Assembly (NCBI GenBank): GCA_948567375.1
Contig: OX419755.1
Span: forward strand, 73,350,944 to 73,414,943
DNA length: 64,000 bases
Direction of reading: 5' to 3'
Source: Lunularia cruciata
Lineage: Eukaryota; Streptophyta; Marchantiopsida; Lunulariales; Lunulariaceae
Shown here: positions 12,801 to 21,977 of the stretch, piece after piece
Layout: every line of letters begins with the position of its first letter
Numbering within the stretch: position 1 is the stretch's first letter
The notes under the pieces: model-generated
The model's database searches: none
What the model was told of the DNA's origin: nothing
Seen by the model: the letters and a program-made list of their open reading frames with translations, nothing else
Translations under genes and position numbers: made by a program

Positions 12801-15800
12801 TCATGTCAGAATGTGCTCGGTTGAAATCCTGCTCTCTCAAGTATGAGTCTAGTTTCTCATACCAGGCTCTAGGGGCTTGCTTAAGACCATATAAAGCCTT
12901 CTTAAGCAAGCATACTTTTCCTTTGCCTTCAGTATATCCATCTGGAACATCCATGTAGATAGTCTCTCGCAAATCTCCATTGAGAAAGGCTGCTTTCACA
13001 TCCAACTGCTCCACTTCCCAATCTCTCTTTGCTGCAAGAGCTAGAAGCATGTGAATAGATCCATACCTGGCAACTGGTGCAAAAGTTTGGAATAATCTAC
13101 TGATGCTTTCTGATTGAAGCCCTTTGCAACAAGTCTTGCCTTGTACTTCAGGATCTCATTCTCAGCTCCACGTTTGACCCTGAAAACCCATTTGCAGCCA
13201 ATTGCTTTCCTACCTGGTGGTAAATCAGCTAGTTCCCATGTATCATTAGTCTGAAGAGACTTCTTCTCTTCTGCTATAGCCAACTCCCACTGACTCGAAT
13301 CTGGTCTGAGGATAGCTTGCTGTAAAGTGTCTGGATCACAATCTTCATGACAGATGTAAGATTCATCTAACATCTTGTCTGATAGAAAACCAAGTCTGTC
13401 AATAGGTTTTCTATCTCTCTGTGATCTTCTTGGCTCTGTGCTGGTCTGAGGATAGCTTGCTGTAAAGTGTCTGGATCACAATCTTCATGACAGATGTAAG
13501 ATTTATCTAACATCTCGTCTGATAGAAAACCAAGTCTGTCAATAGGTTTTCTATCTCTCTGTGATCTTCTTGGCTCTGTGCTCAGAAGATTCATGCTGTC
13601 TCTTGACATCTCTGGAGTCTCACTCAGAGATTCTGCATCTGCAGTCTGCTTCTGGGAGTCATCTTCTGTAGTATCAGAATCAGAAACCACTGTCTGTTTA
13701 GGCCTTCTTTTGTACACCTTCACACTCTCCTTTGGTGAACCATCAGCTTCAGGTAGAGATTGCTCTTCTGATGATTTATCTGAAAAACTGACTCTGCAGT
13801 TTGGGAAGATAGATTGATCAGGCTGATCAAACTGATCAGCTTGCTTCTGCTACTCATCACTGTTCTCACTCCAAGTCCTCAATCCATCAAAGAGTACATC
13901 TCTACTTCTGATGATCTGTCCAGACTTAGGATTGTACAGAAGATATCCTTTCAGTCTCTCTTCATATCCTACAAAAAGCATTCTCTCAATCTTCTTTGTG
14001 AACTTCCTCCTCTGCTCCTTGGGGATATGAACATAGGCAGGACATCCAAAAACTTTCAAAGCTGAGAGATTAGGCGTCTTACCACTCCAGGATTCTTCAG
14101 GAGTTCTTCCTAGCAATGCTGTGGTACCACTGATATTTCTAAGAAAATTTGCAGTGCTAATTGCAGCACCCCAAAACTTTCTCTCCAGCTTGGCATGTTG
14201 GAGCATTGCCAATGCTTTGTCCACCAGTGTCCTATTCAACCTTTCTGCAACTTCATTCTGTGCAGGACTGTCTCTGGCAGTACAGTCAAGGAGGATTCCT
14301 TTTTCTGACAGAAAAGAGAGGAATTCCTCATTCCTGTACTCTCTGCCTCCATCTGTTCTCAATTGTTTGACTTTCCTCCCAGTCTGCAACTCAGCCATGG
14401 CTACAAACTTCTGGAATTTTTGCAACACTTCATCCTTGCTTTTCATGAGATAGATAAAGCTTTTTCTACTGTAATCATCCACAAAGGAAACATGGTAGGC
14501 TGCTCCACTCAATGACTTCTCAGTAATGTATCCCCATACATCAGAATGTACGACATCTAGAAGACTAGAAGCTCTAGATGAAGATTTCTTGGGGATAGGA
14601 GCTTTGTGTGCCTTACCTTCTGCACACCCAATGCAGAATTCGAGTTTTCCTGTGGGATCTAGTTTCAACCCCTCCTCTACCTTCTCTAGAGCATATAAGT
14701 TTTGCTTTGAAAGGTGCCCTAACCTCAAATGCCAGAGATGGATATCATTTCTGTTTTCTGCTACCACGCAGAATCAAATCAATCAGCTTCCATCAACTTG
14801 AACAGTTTCCCTTTGGTAGTACCATACCCAAGGACCAGCTCTCCTTTCTTCAAAGTACATTGATTTCTGTTGCTTTCAAACAGAACATCCACTCCATGCT
14901 CCATGAGGCTATGAACTGATATCAAGTTCTTGGTGTAATCTGGAACATACAGTACATTTTCCAGATAGCCTTTTCCAGAACATCCCATGAAGGCAATAGG
15001 AACTTTGCCAGTTCCTAACACTGGATTCAGAATCCCAGGTCCACAATGAACACTCTTGGGAGTCTTCAGAGGTTGAAGAGTTGAGAACAGCTCCTTCTGA
15101 TAACAGATATGAGAGGTGGCTCCTGAGTCCAAGAACCATCCAGAACCGCTTGAGGACAACTGTGATTCTGCCAACATTCCACAATTCGGCTCTTCTGCTG
15201 AGTACCCCTCCTCATCGCTGACTATCTCATGGCACTCCTCTGAGTTGCAAGCTAAACTCCCAGATTTTTGACCTTTTACTAGTTGAGGTCTCTTGCCTAC
15301 CTTCTTCAGCTCTCGTTCTCTCCTTTCTCCTCTCTTGGGACATAAAGGTGCAATATGACCTTCCTCATGACAGAAATAACAAGTCCTGTCATCAACACTA
15401 CTAACTCCTTTACCATATTTACTCACTCTGGCTTGCTCTGGTTTGCTCACTCTTCCATCTGGCACTCTTCTTGACTGAGAAGAAGCACTGAACAGAGCAG
15501 CATCTCCCTGCTCATTTAACTTCAGCCCTTTGTTCTCTGTGTGTCTGTTAAACACCAGCAATTTGTGTATCACATAATCCCATGTGACAGTTTCAACAGG
15601 TAAAACTTTCAAAGCTACTGGGACAGAGTCATAGCTTGAAGGAAGACTATCTAAGAGATGATTGATCTTGTACTTCTCTGTAAGTACAACCCCATCCTCC
15701 TTGATACTCTTGAAGAGTTTTTGCAGTTTTGACAGATAACAAGTGAAATCTTCACCATCCTGCAATCTCAAGTTCTTTACTGCAGACCAGACTCGATAGG

Positions 15801-18800
15801 AGCTCTCCAGCTTCTCAACAGTGTAATAACTCTTGATTTTTTCCCAAATCTCCCAACTCCAAGCATAAGTATCTACCAGGTCTCTAGCTGGCTCTTCCAT
15901 AGCCCTTAGCAGAAACCTCCTAGTAGTAGCATGCTTGACTCTCTCCTCCTTGTTGGTCTCTAGCTCATCTATATCAGGAGCTTCTAATGCAAACTCTAGA
16001 CAATTATAACTGTCTAAGATAGACTTCACATCCAAAGCCCAAGCTTTGTAGTTAGTCTTTCCCAATTTCTCTATCTCTCTAAGTTTTCCTATCAACCCCA
16101 GTGGTGATTGTGGGCCCATAACCGGATGAGAACCTTTGTTCCTGCTTTTTGAAATAGATTGTCTATCCTCGATCATTCTTACTTTTGATGTATCAGACAT
16201 TCTAACACTCAGCTTTCCTAGTCTCACCAGAGTAAACACTCCTGATTGTGCACAAAAAAACTCAACTCACTCTCTCTTAGCTCTCAAAGATAGTACAGCT
16301 GGTTCACTCATGCAACACAAATAGCCTCCAATACTGAGATATCACAGAGCACTCTTGAGAAGTGTTAGGAATCAACCCAGTAAAAGAACTCTTGACTGGG
16401 ATTATATAGATAGAAAGGTGTATTGAAGGGTGTGTTACCATACTGCTCATGTCACACATGCAACTTATGGAAAGCATGTGAACAGTATGCATGAACAATA
16501 ACACATATGAACAGTGGCAGCATGAACAGTAACTAACTTGTCTCATTCTAACAAAGAAGTCCCTAAACTAGAGATTACCTAATTTAACAAATTATACTCC
16601 TCACTCTACAGGTATATCTAAAAGGTATATTCTCCACTTCTGACCCTACAGGTGATAGCCAGTCAGTTACTCACTCTCGCCCTTCCGCATTGCTTTCCTC
16701 TGCTGCCGTTCTTGTTTTCTACATACCAGATAATGAATGTTTTCTGCCTTTCTTGTCAGCGGAAGGCTACAGTTAACACTGGCCTCCGTACCCTCTCATC
16801 GTTGCGATTGCTTGTCTGAGCACCACTTCCATGAAGAACCGAGTTTGCCTTGGCACTCATGAAAACGACCAGACAAACTGGATAGTTTACATTGCAGCAT
16901 GCTCTATGATATATTTGAGAAATGGAAGATAGAACCTGTTGTAAACGACCCAGTTCCATACCCACGTCTGACTGGACTGGCTCTGGCATTGTAAACTTTG
17001 TGTTGATTCCGTTCTGCACGTTATTTTCTGTCAATTCGATCATTTCATTGCTATTATACATACACTTCATATGCACTTGTTGAGTCCCAGATCTCCCGTT
17101 TGATGAGAGGCTTCTGTTCTCACTCTCATATACAGTCCTGTCACGCCTCGCTCCAACCCAGCCAAGATACCATCCACTTGTTTCCCACTTTGCTCCACCC
17201 CATCCTCCACTAAAGCTATGTTTTTCCTACTCATTCTATGTTTCCCCTTTGCTTCCTATTGGATCATCCTACTCGCTCGATGCTCCTCTCTGCTTTCAGT
17301 TCAGATGCTTACTATGTTGCTGTTCCAAAAGGCTGTCTTTTTTCCCTTACATGATGTATACTAGTTCACTGCAGGTGCTACATATGAAATGTATCAATTT
17401 CCTTTCCTGCGTTCGATCAATGCCCCATATTTTTCGTTATATATATCTTGCTTAGAATTTTTCAGAATTTGCGTACCTTCATGCTTGCATTTCATATGCA
17501 CGTTCTCGGTTCCCTACTAAGTGCTGAACTCTCCGTTCTTCGAACGGCTTCTACTCCCATTACTCAAATGTATCAGCTCCCCTTGCTGTCCCTTCACTTC
17601 GTATTTGCTCGAGTGGGCTGGCTTCCTTTCTCACCTGAATGTTGCTGATGTTCACTATGCATGCTATTCAGGGAGTGTATCAATTCTCGCTCTGCTTTCT
17701 GACGATTTCACTGGTGCATAATGATCATGGAATGTAGCTATTTTCGCTTCTGCTTTCTAAAGATTTCGGTCATGCTCCACGCTGTATCTACTTGCTTAGC
17801 TCGCCTTCCTTCCATTTTGCACCCCTGGCTTGCATTTCTTGCTTCACGATGCATGTGTCCAGTTCGGTCCTAAATGGTTCTGGATTCCCCGTTTCATGGA
17901 CTGCTTCCGCTCCCATCACTCAAATATGTCAGCTCGTATCGATTTCCGCAATGTATCAATTAAATGTATCAATTTCCATGCTGCTTTCATCACTTCCGCT
18001 CATATTCTGTTGCGTATTTCCTTGCGTAGATTACATCCATTCAATTTGCATGCGTTCATGCTTGCATCTCATTATTTCAATATGGATGTTCTTGGTTCCC
18101 TACTAAGTTGGTTCTGGATCCCCTGTTCTTCGAATGGCTTCCGCTCCCATCTCTTCAATATGTCAGCTCGTACCTTGTAAAATTTCGGATTGTGTGATAT
18201 CTGCTCTGACGAGCATGCGACGTTCTGTAATTCGCAGCTCATGAAACACTACACGTTCTCAAATCTGTCAGAGAGTGCCCAAACGTTCACAGCTGGTTTC
18301 TTTCACTTAATTTCCTCCCTGGCTGAAACCTTTGTGTAAGCGCCTCAAACTGTAATTTTGCAATTCGTAGTTGCACATTTATTTACATGGACTGCATCTT
18401 GAAGTACCGGATCAACGAGATCATGTCCTTGAGCCTCATGCATGGTTATGCAGTTAGCTCCTGGTTGACTGTTTGGAGCGGAGTATTTGGAGAGTCGTAC
18501 TTTTCCTCACTAACAGTTGAAGTTGTGTTTCGACAGATTTATCTATATGGGGGTGGACATTGCAATCGAAAAGCACAGCTGGTCCCATGTTGGTTTCATT
18601 TTCTTCTCGGTCGTATCCTCACAATTTGATGATCATGGATTCATTTTCGATGTTACATGTGATTCTCATAAGCATACTGCAAGTTCATTGTCTAGATGTG
18701 AATTGAAGTAGTTTTGGGCATCTTATCTCAATGTGGACTTAAAAGATTGTGTTTGAAATTCCTAAACTATGTTCGAACATGAAGATATTTATTCTCATAG

Positions 18801-20755
18801 CAAGGTGCGTCCGCTGTTACCACGTACTTTTGCATTCAGTTCTAGTTATCCAGAAACCAATTAGGCAGGACTTCTTCATGGTGGTAATTAGTGATAGATG
18901 CTCAGTTCACACATACTCAAACACTTTCTGTGTTTACTGTTCAGGGCGGCAAATGTTTTTCCTTGCGCATATATAGTGAACTACTTTCGATCTCAAGAGA
19001 GTCAAATTCCTGACACACATCAGAAGGCCCTTTGGTTTGCTGGTAAGATGAATGGTCTTACTTTATTCGCGAGATGTTGCCAGATAGGATTTGTTGCTTC
19101 GAAGAGGATTTGAAAGCTTTCGTTTCCGCAGGTTTGCGTGGTGCTATGGCCTTCGCCTTAGCTTTGCAGGCTGTGCATGATCTCCCACCTGGTGTTGGTC
19201 GTGTGATCGTTACAACAACAACTGCAATTGTTGTGCTCACAGTAAGTCCACCTACACTGGGTAGTTTTAATGAGTGAATTATAGTGACCTTTCGGAAGGT
19301 ACACTGGTGTAGGTAGAAACCCTGTCCAGATCACTCAGGCTTGAGTCAATTGTTTCAATCAGCGTCTACGATTCGTCCACTTACGCATTTTCTTGGTTGG
19401 TTCCGCACGCAGTGCTTCGAGATGCAGTTATGTAGTAGGAAATTTTTTCTGAGTCAGTATCTTATGTGGTGAAAATGCTGCAGGTTATACTTATCGGAGG
19501 AGGAACATCCACGATGTTGGAGAAGCTCGACGTTGTTGGAGACAACCATGAGGTTATCACTGGAGAAGTAAGTGCAGTGCAGTGCTGTACTAATTGATAC
19601 AGCACAGATGCCGTTTTATACTAGGATTCAGGAAACATACGGTTTGTCTAAGAAGCATCACGTCTGGTGCCGACTTCACGAAAATGTGTTGGGAGACAAG
19701 TGGTGGTATAGATTGTAACATGTCAGTCGGTTTTATGGTGCAGAGCCTAGACGAAGAAAATGAACGTCTACGCTTGCCTAGTGATGAGGATGATGGTAGT
19801 ACAAGCCCTACTCACAACCTCAAAATGAAGCTCCGACAATTTCGTCGAAAGTAAGACTGATACTTCTTGCAAATGGACCTATATGCTCGTTTGCACTTTA
19901 TTTGTGTTGCTCAAAGTTTCATGTCTTTTGTGGGTTTAGTCTTCAGTTTTCATGTGTTTCTTTCTTGGGAAAGAGATTGCTTCGCTCTTTTGTAGTACTT
20001 TCTTATCGCAGACGAGTTGCACTTATAGTTGTCCTTTTCCTAACAGTACCAACTTCTCAACCATCGATAAAAACTTTCTGAAACCGTTCTTCACTTTGGA
20101 GAAAGAAGAAAAGATGTTACCGAGAACTGTCGAGACTGCCAATGGTAAGAACTCTATCTTCTAGCATGCATCATCTACGTATGCGTTACCTTGTACCTGT
20201 TAAATGAACAAGATGATATTGACAAAGAGTGCAAAGTCTCCTGAAGAGCACAGAGAAAGAAGAAAAGGCCTGAATATTCCCAGGAGAATCCGGGAGGTCA
20301 TGTTTCTCAGCTTCGAATAACCAGGCAATGAGTGCTGATATCTTCGAACGACAATGGCTTGACATCAGGTCATCTACAAATATTATCTACGCCGATAGGT
20401 GCAGGAAGAAAACTCACTGCTGATGGGGACTTTATCTAGTCCAAGCATTTATTAGATCGTCATGATTTCTCTGCTGACTAGTATGATTGGCGTAACAGGT
20501 TCAACGCAAACAGCGAACCAGCAGCCAAGAAGCACGCAGCAACAGAATCTTCTACCGGGTGCTAGAGGCAAGAGTCAGTCGTCCGGCAGCCTTGGTGTAC
20601 AGGTCGATCCAAGGAGTGTGGACAGGTCAAGGCAAACCTCTGCTAGCGCCTCTCAGTTGAAGGACAGTCGTCAAAGATCGATGCCACCATACGAGATAAC
20701 AACTACAAATCAACATCAAGATGGAAGGTCTCATAGACCAAGACCTTCTTTGTAG
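6814..20755 (+). CDS. NHX6: Endosomal Na+(K+)/H+ antiporter, NHX5/NHX6 type (CPA1), 22 exons
   Basis: Electroneutral cation/proton exchanger of Golgi, TGN and endosome membranes. Exons: 6814-7027, 7654-7705, 7892-7951, 8093-8117, 8242-8327, 8515-8626, 8834-8896, 9203-9222, 9418-9515, 9705-9733, 9948-9979, 10539-10586, 10725-10785, 18238-18335, 18537-18612, 18785-18804, 18945-19042, 19132-19241, 19484-19567, 19744-19850, 20047-20144, 20499-20755. The phases join without a stop, giving 615 codons. Key motifs: [14 protein letters not shown] (exon 1), the amiloride-site segment [10 protein letters not shown] (exon 3), [10 protein letters not shown] (6), FGESVLNDA with the Asn-Asp pair (7), LLFKYAGL across exons 10/11, [17 protein letters not shown] (13), [10 protein letters not shown] (14), [14 protein letters not shown] (15) and [18 protein letters not shown] (18). 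Angiosperm NHX5/6 proteins have about 530 residues; the extra length is mainly the Gln/Ser-rich last exon. NHX5 and NHX6 cannot be told apart outside angiosperms. All exons look intact despite the Copia insertion in intron 13. Confidence 0.93.
7952..8092 (+). other. U12-type AT-AC intron (NHX intron 3, phase 2)
   Basis: The frame between 'LLPPII' and 'FQSGFSLQP' can only be kept if the intron begins ATATCCTTTTC and ends GATGCCAC. That 5' site equals the U12 consensus RTATCCTTT. A perfect U12 branch site, TCCTTAAC, lies at 8075-8082, 10 nt from the 3' end, and there is no polypyrimidine tract. Length 141 nt. It should be removed by the minor spliceosome. Confidence 0.93.
9096..9185 (+). repeat. 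Minisatellite in NHX intron 7
   Basis: The unit GTTTGGAATACTTAAGCTT is repeated about four times, with variable T-runs between copies, just upstream of the 20-nt exon 8. It is non-coding and probably a slippage product. Confidence 0.85.
9734..9947 (+). other. U12-type AT-AC intron (NHX intron 10, phase 0)
   Basis: Exon 10 ends ...ICAL and exon 11 starts LFKYAGL, matching the family's ALLFKYAGL. This requires an intron starting ATATCCTCC and ending GGACACAC. The first seven bases of the 5' site fit the U12 consensus. CCTTAAC at 9932-9938, a U12-type branch site, lies 9 nt from the 3' end. Length 214 nt. Confidence 0.9.
11261..11787 (-). repeat. Copia 3' LTR (left copy, 527 bp)
   Basis: In element orientation it starts TGTTAAATTAGG and ends GGTTCTCATCA, the usual TG...CA ends. 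It matches 16124-16589, but contains about 60 extra bases (around 11498-11558) with two near-identical CTCTTGAGATGA(T/C)GTTAG(A/G)TAGCTC units that are absent from the other LTR. Confidence 0.92.
11888..12448 (-). pseudogene. Copia RNase H and C-terminal end of pol
   Basis: A 186-codon frame with [24 protein letters not shown] (RNase H Asp), [39 protein letters not shown] (family: 'STAEAEY.A', with a catalytic Glu) and HIEIRRRFV. It ends about 100 bp before the 3' LTR, the normal Copia layout. The host gene reads through it in antisense. Confidence 0.92.
12448..13050 (-). pseudogene. Copia reverse transcriptase core
   Basis: This 200-codon frame has [12 protein letters not shown] (first catalytic Asp), [16 protein letters not shown] and the polymerase signature [12 protein letters not shown]_2 proteins of plants share all three. 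It breaks before the RNase H portion at about 12448, where the frame shifts. Confidence 0.92.
13041..13723 (-). pseudogene. Copia pol linker and start of reverse transcriptase, disrupted by a duplication
   Basis: Two overlapping frames (13367-13723 and 13041-13373) cover the acidic linker after integrase and the start of reverse transcriptase. The latter is recognised by [20 protein letters not shown] and [10 protein letters not shown], hallmarks of the Copia RVT_2 domain. A tandem duplication of about 139 bp makes MLD(E/K)[16 protein letters not shown] occur twice and breaks the frame. Confidence 0.85.
13303..13580 (-). repeat. 139-bp tandem duplication inside Copia pol
   Basis: The block 13303-13441 is repeated nearly perfectly at 13442-13580 (for example CTGTAAAGTGTCTGGATCAC in both). 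Only a few substitutions separate the copies, so the duplication is younger than or similar in age to the insertion. Confidence 0.9.
13850..14767 (-). pseudogene. Copia integrase domain
   Basis: This frame of 305 codons starts with the GAG-pre-integrase zinc motif: H-X4-H in [10 protein letters not shown] and the Cys pair in [11 protein letters not shown]. The DDE core follows: DVVHSDVWG (first Asp), LRTDGGREY (second Asp) and [15 protein letters not shown] (catalytic Glu). The core residues survive, so this part was probably functional until the frameshifts on each side arose. The enzyme inserts the cDNA into the host chromosome. Confidence 0.9.
14779..16239 (-). pseudogene. gag: Copia gag and start of protease
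   Basis: A 486-codon frame. The capsid-like N-terminal region contains [17 protein letters not shown] (about residues 58-75), typical of Copia gag (UBN2-type). A zinc knuckle [14 protein letters not shown] lies near residues 288-301 (CX2CX4HX4C, nucleic-acid binding). The aspartic protease active site is [12 protein letters not shown] near residue 370. Four in-frame Met codons compete as the start: residues 1, 14 and 22 lie inside the LTR, and residue 41 (MGPQSPLGL, codon 16117-16119) lies in the primer-binding site. The frame ends at 14779 just where integrase should begin, so a frameshift separates gag-protease from the rest of pol. Confidence 0.88.
16111..16123 (-). other. Copia primer-binding site, half-tRNA-iMet type
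   Basis: In element orientation GGTTATGGGCCCA follows the 5' LTR directly. It is the complement of plant initiator tRNA-Met nucleotides 27-39 (UGGGCCCAUAACC, anticodon arm). The match stops at nucleotide 39, where Drosophila copia is known to use a cut half-tRNA as primer. The usual plant PBS, complementary to the tRNA 3' end (TGGTATCAGAGC), is not present here. The tRNA sequence is recalled from general knowledge. Confidence 0.8.
16124..16589 (-). repeat. Copia 5' LTR (right copy, 466 bp)
   Basis: It matches the left LTR except for the missing block of about 60 bp. Its terminal base is C where the other LTR has A, directly beside the primer-binding site. An open frame runs from within this LTR into gag. 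Confidence 0.92.
16595..18237 (+). repeat. Remainder of NHX intron 13: diverged intronic repeat units
   Basis: This stretch is not coding. Near 17480, 17870 and 18060 it contains diverged copies of a module with TTCATGCTTGCAT, GGTTCCCTACTAAGT and GAATGGCTTCCGCTCCCATC...ATGTCAGCTC. Near 16836 it contains ACCGAGTTTGCCTTGGCACT, shared with three sites in VPS50 intron 10. A short segment AG|GTATATCTAAAAG|GT near 16612 resembles the micro-exon-like modules described there. The true 3' splice site is TTCGCAG at 18237. Confidence 0.7.
18613..18784 (+). other. U12-type GT-AG intron (NHX intron 15, phase 0)
   Basis: The protein reads FFSV|IFILIARAANVF, collinear with angiosperm NHX6, if the intron starts GTATCCTCA at 18613 (U12 core RTATCCT) and ends CATGAAG at 18784. 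TTCCTAAAC at 18758-18766, one base off the TTCCTTAAC branch consensus, lies 18 nt upstream of the 3' end. A rival U2-type donor three bases upstream (18610) would drop one residue from the alignment. Confidence 0.75.
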
Positions 20756-21449
20756 GAGGAGTACATGCGACCGAACTATCACTATTCTTGTAAGACCCGA
20801 CACGTATGCATTTTTTGAAACTGAGTGCGTAACCTCGATAGAAAACGGGGAAGCACTGCGCACTGTTTCTAGAATTCAAGTTTAAGTAAAGGATATATTA
20901 GAATGTCAATGGTCGAGTACATTACCTTCTTTAGATTGTAGCAAATCTTGATTCCACAAATCATTCAGGTTTTCAGATTCGAATGATATTTGTATGTGAC
21001 TGAATGTCATGCATATTTACTAGCTTCAACTGCAAAATTTGAGATTGATTCAACCCACATATCCATGGTCTTCATTGGAGGATCAGTCCTAGTTATCAAG
21101 AACTCCTCATGTGTTTCCTATCAGTTCATCGACATCGACCCTAAAGCTCGAAATTGAGGTGGTGAACTCAGTAAAACTCAAATCTTCCCAGGTGTGAATA
21201 AAGTTTTTAGTCCCCTCATGTGGTGAAAATTCCGAGACTGGAGATTTTGATGGCAATCAATTGTCACGTCTGGTAAGTCTCAACATGACATACTGGTCAT
21301 GGCTCCAGAGAGCTTCAAGTCGTTGGTTAATTGATAGACTCTCTTCGAGATCTCATGGGTTCAGAAACCGCAGCCCCTAACATTCCGTGCGTACAAATCC
21401 TTGTCAGAGTACGATATCCTGGGACTGGTTGAAGTTCAAAGTAGGAGCT
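20756..21449 (+). terminator. Probable 3' UTR and polyadenylation region of NHX
   Basis: After the stop at 20753-20755 there is no further ORF that fits the family. The first canonical AATAAA I see is at 21197-21202, about 440 nt downstream. Plant polyadenylation signals are loose, so the real site could be elsewhere. Confidence 0.3.
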
Positions 21450-21977
21450 GGGACAATTCCAAGCCTGGTCGCATACATGAAAGCCCCATCGCAGAGTTTC
21501 TCTACTGTTATTCCTCTACCACGTCTGATGCAAATAGATAGAAAGATGCCTTCAGGAGTGATAGCCAGACCCAAACAAAACATCTTCACCCAAACAAAAC
21601 ATCTTCACTCATCGCTGAGCGCTGATTAATGCAAAATCGACATTGATCGTGAAACCATCGGACAATTAATAGTGACCTTTACCCACCTTATCAAACTGCA
21701 TCGAGACACACTGAACGGGGTTTTGGGACAATACTAAGCCTGGTCGCATACATGAAAGTCCCATCGCAGAGTTTTCTCTACTGTTATTCCTCTACCACGT
21801 CTGATGCAAATAGATAGAAAGATGCCTTCAGGAGTGATAGCCAGATCCAAACAAAACATCTTCACTCATCGCTGAGCGCAGACCAATGCGAAATCGACGT
21901 TGACCGTGAAACTATCGGACAATTAGCAGTGACCTTTACCCACCTGATCAAACTACATCGAGACACACTGAACAGGT
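21450..21977. repeat. Tandem duplication, unit about 270 bp
   Basis: A first copy (about 21450-21715) and a second copy (about 21722-21977) share long identical runs such as CTACTGTTATTCCTCTACCA and GATGCCTTCAGGAGTGATAG. The first copy has an extra CCAAACAAAACATCTTCA repeat. It is downstream of NHX. No gene is recognised in it. Confidence 0.9.

Larger units (their letters stand above)
11256..16594 (-). mobile_element. Ty1/Copia LTR retrotransposon in NHX intron 13, with target-site duplication
   Basis: A 5.3-kb element lies antisense to the host gene. The duplicated target AATTA is at 11256-11260 and 16590-16594. LTRs run 11261-11787 and 16124-16589. Reading the minus strand, the order is 5' LTR, primer-binding site, gag, protease, integrase, reverse transcriptase, RNase H, purine-rich tract (GAGTGGGAG next to 11788), 3' LTR. 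Integrase before reverse transcriptase defines Copia. Frameshifts and an internal duplication make it defective. The LTRs differ at roughly one position in 13 over the 143 bp I compared by eye, so the insertion is not recent. Copies expressed in trans could still act on its RNA. Confidence 0.95.
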
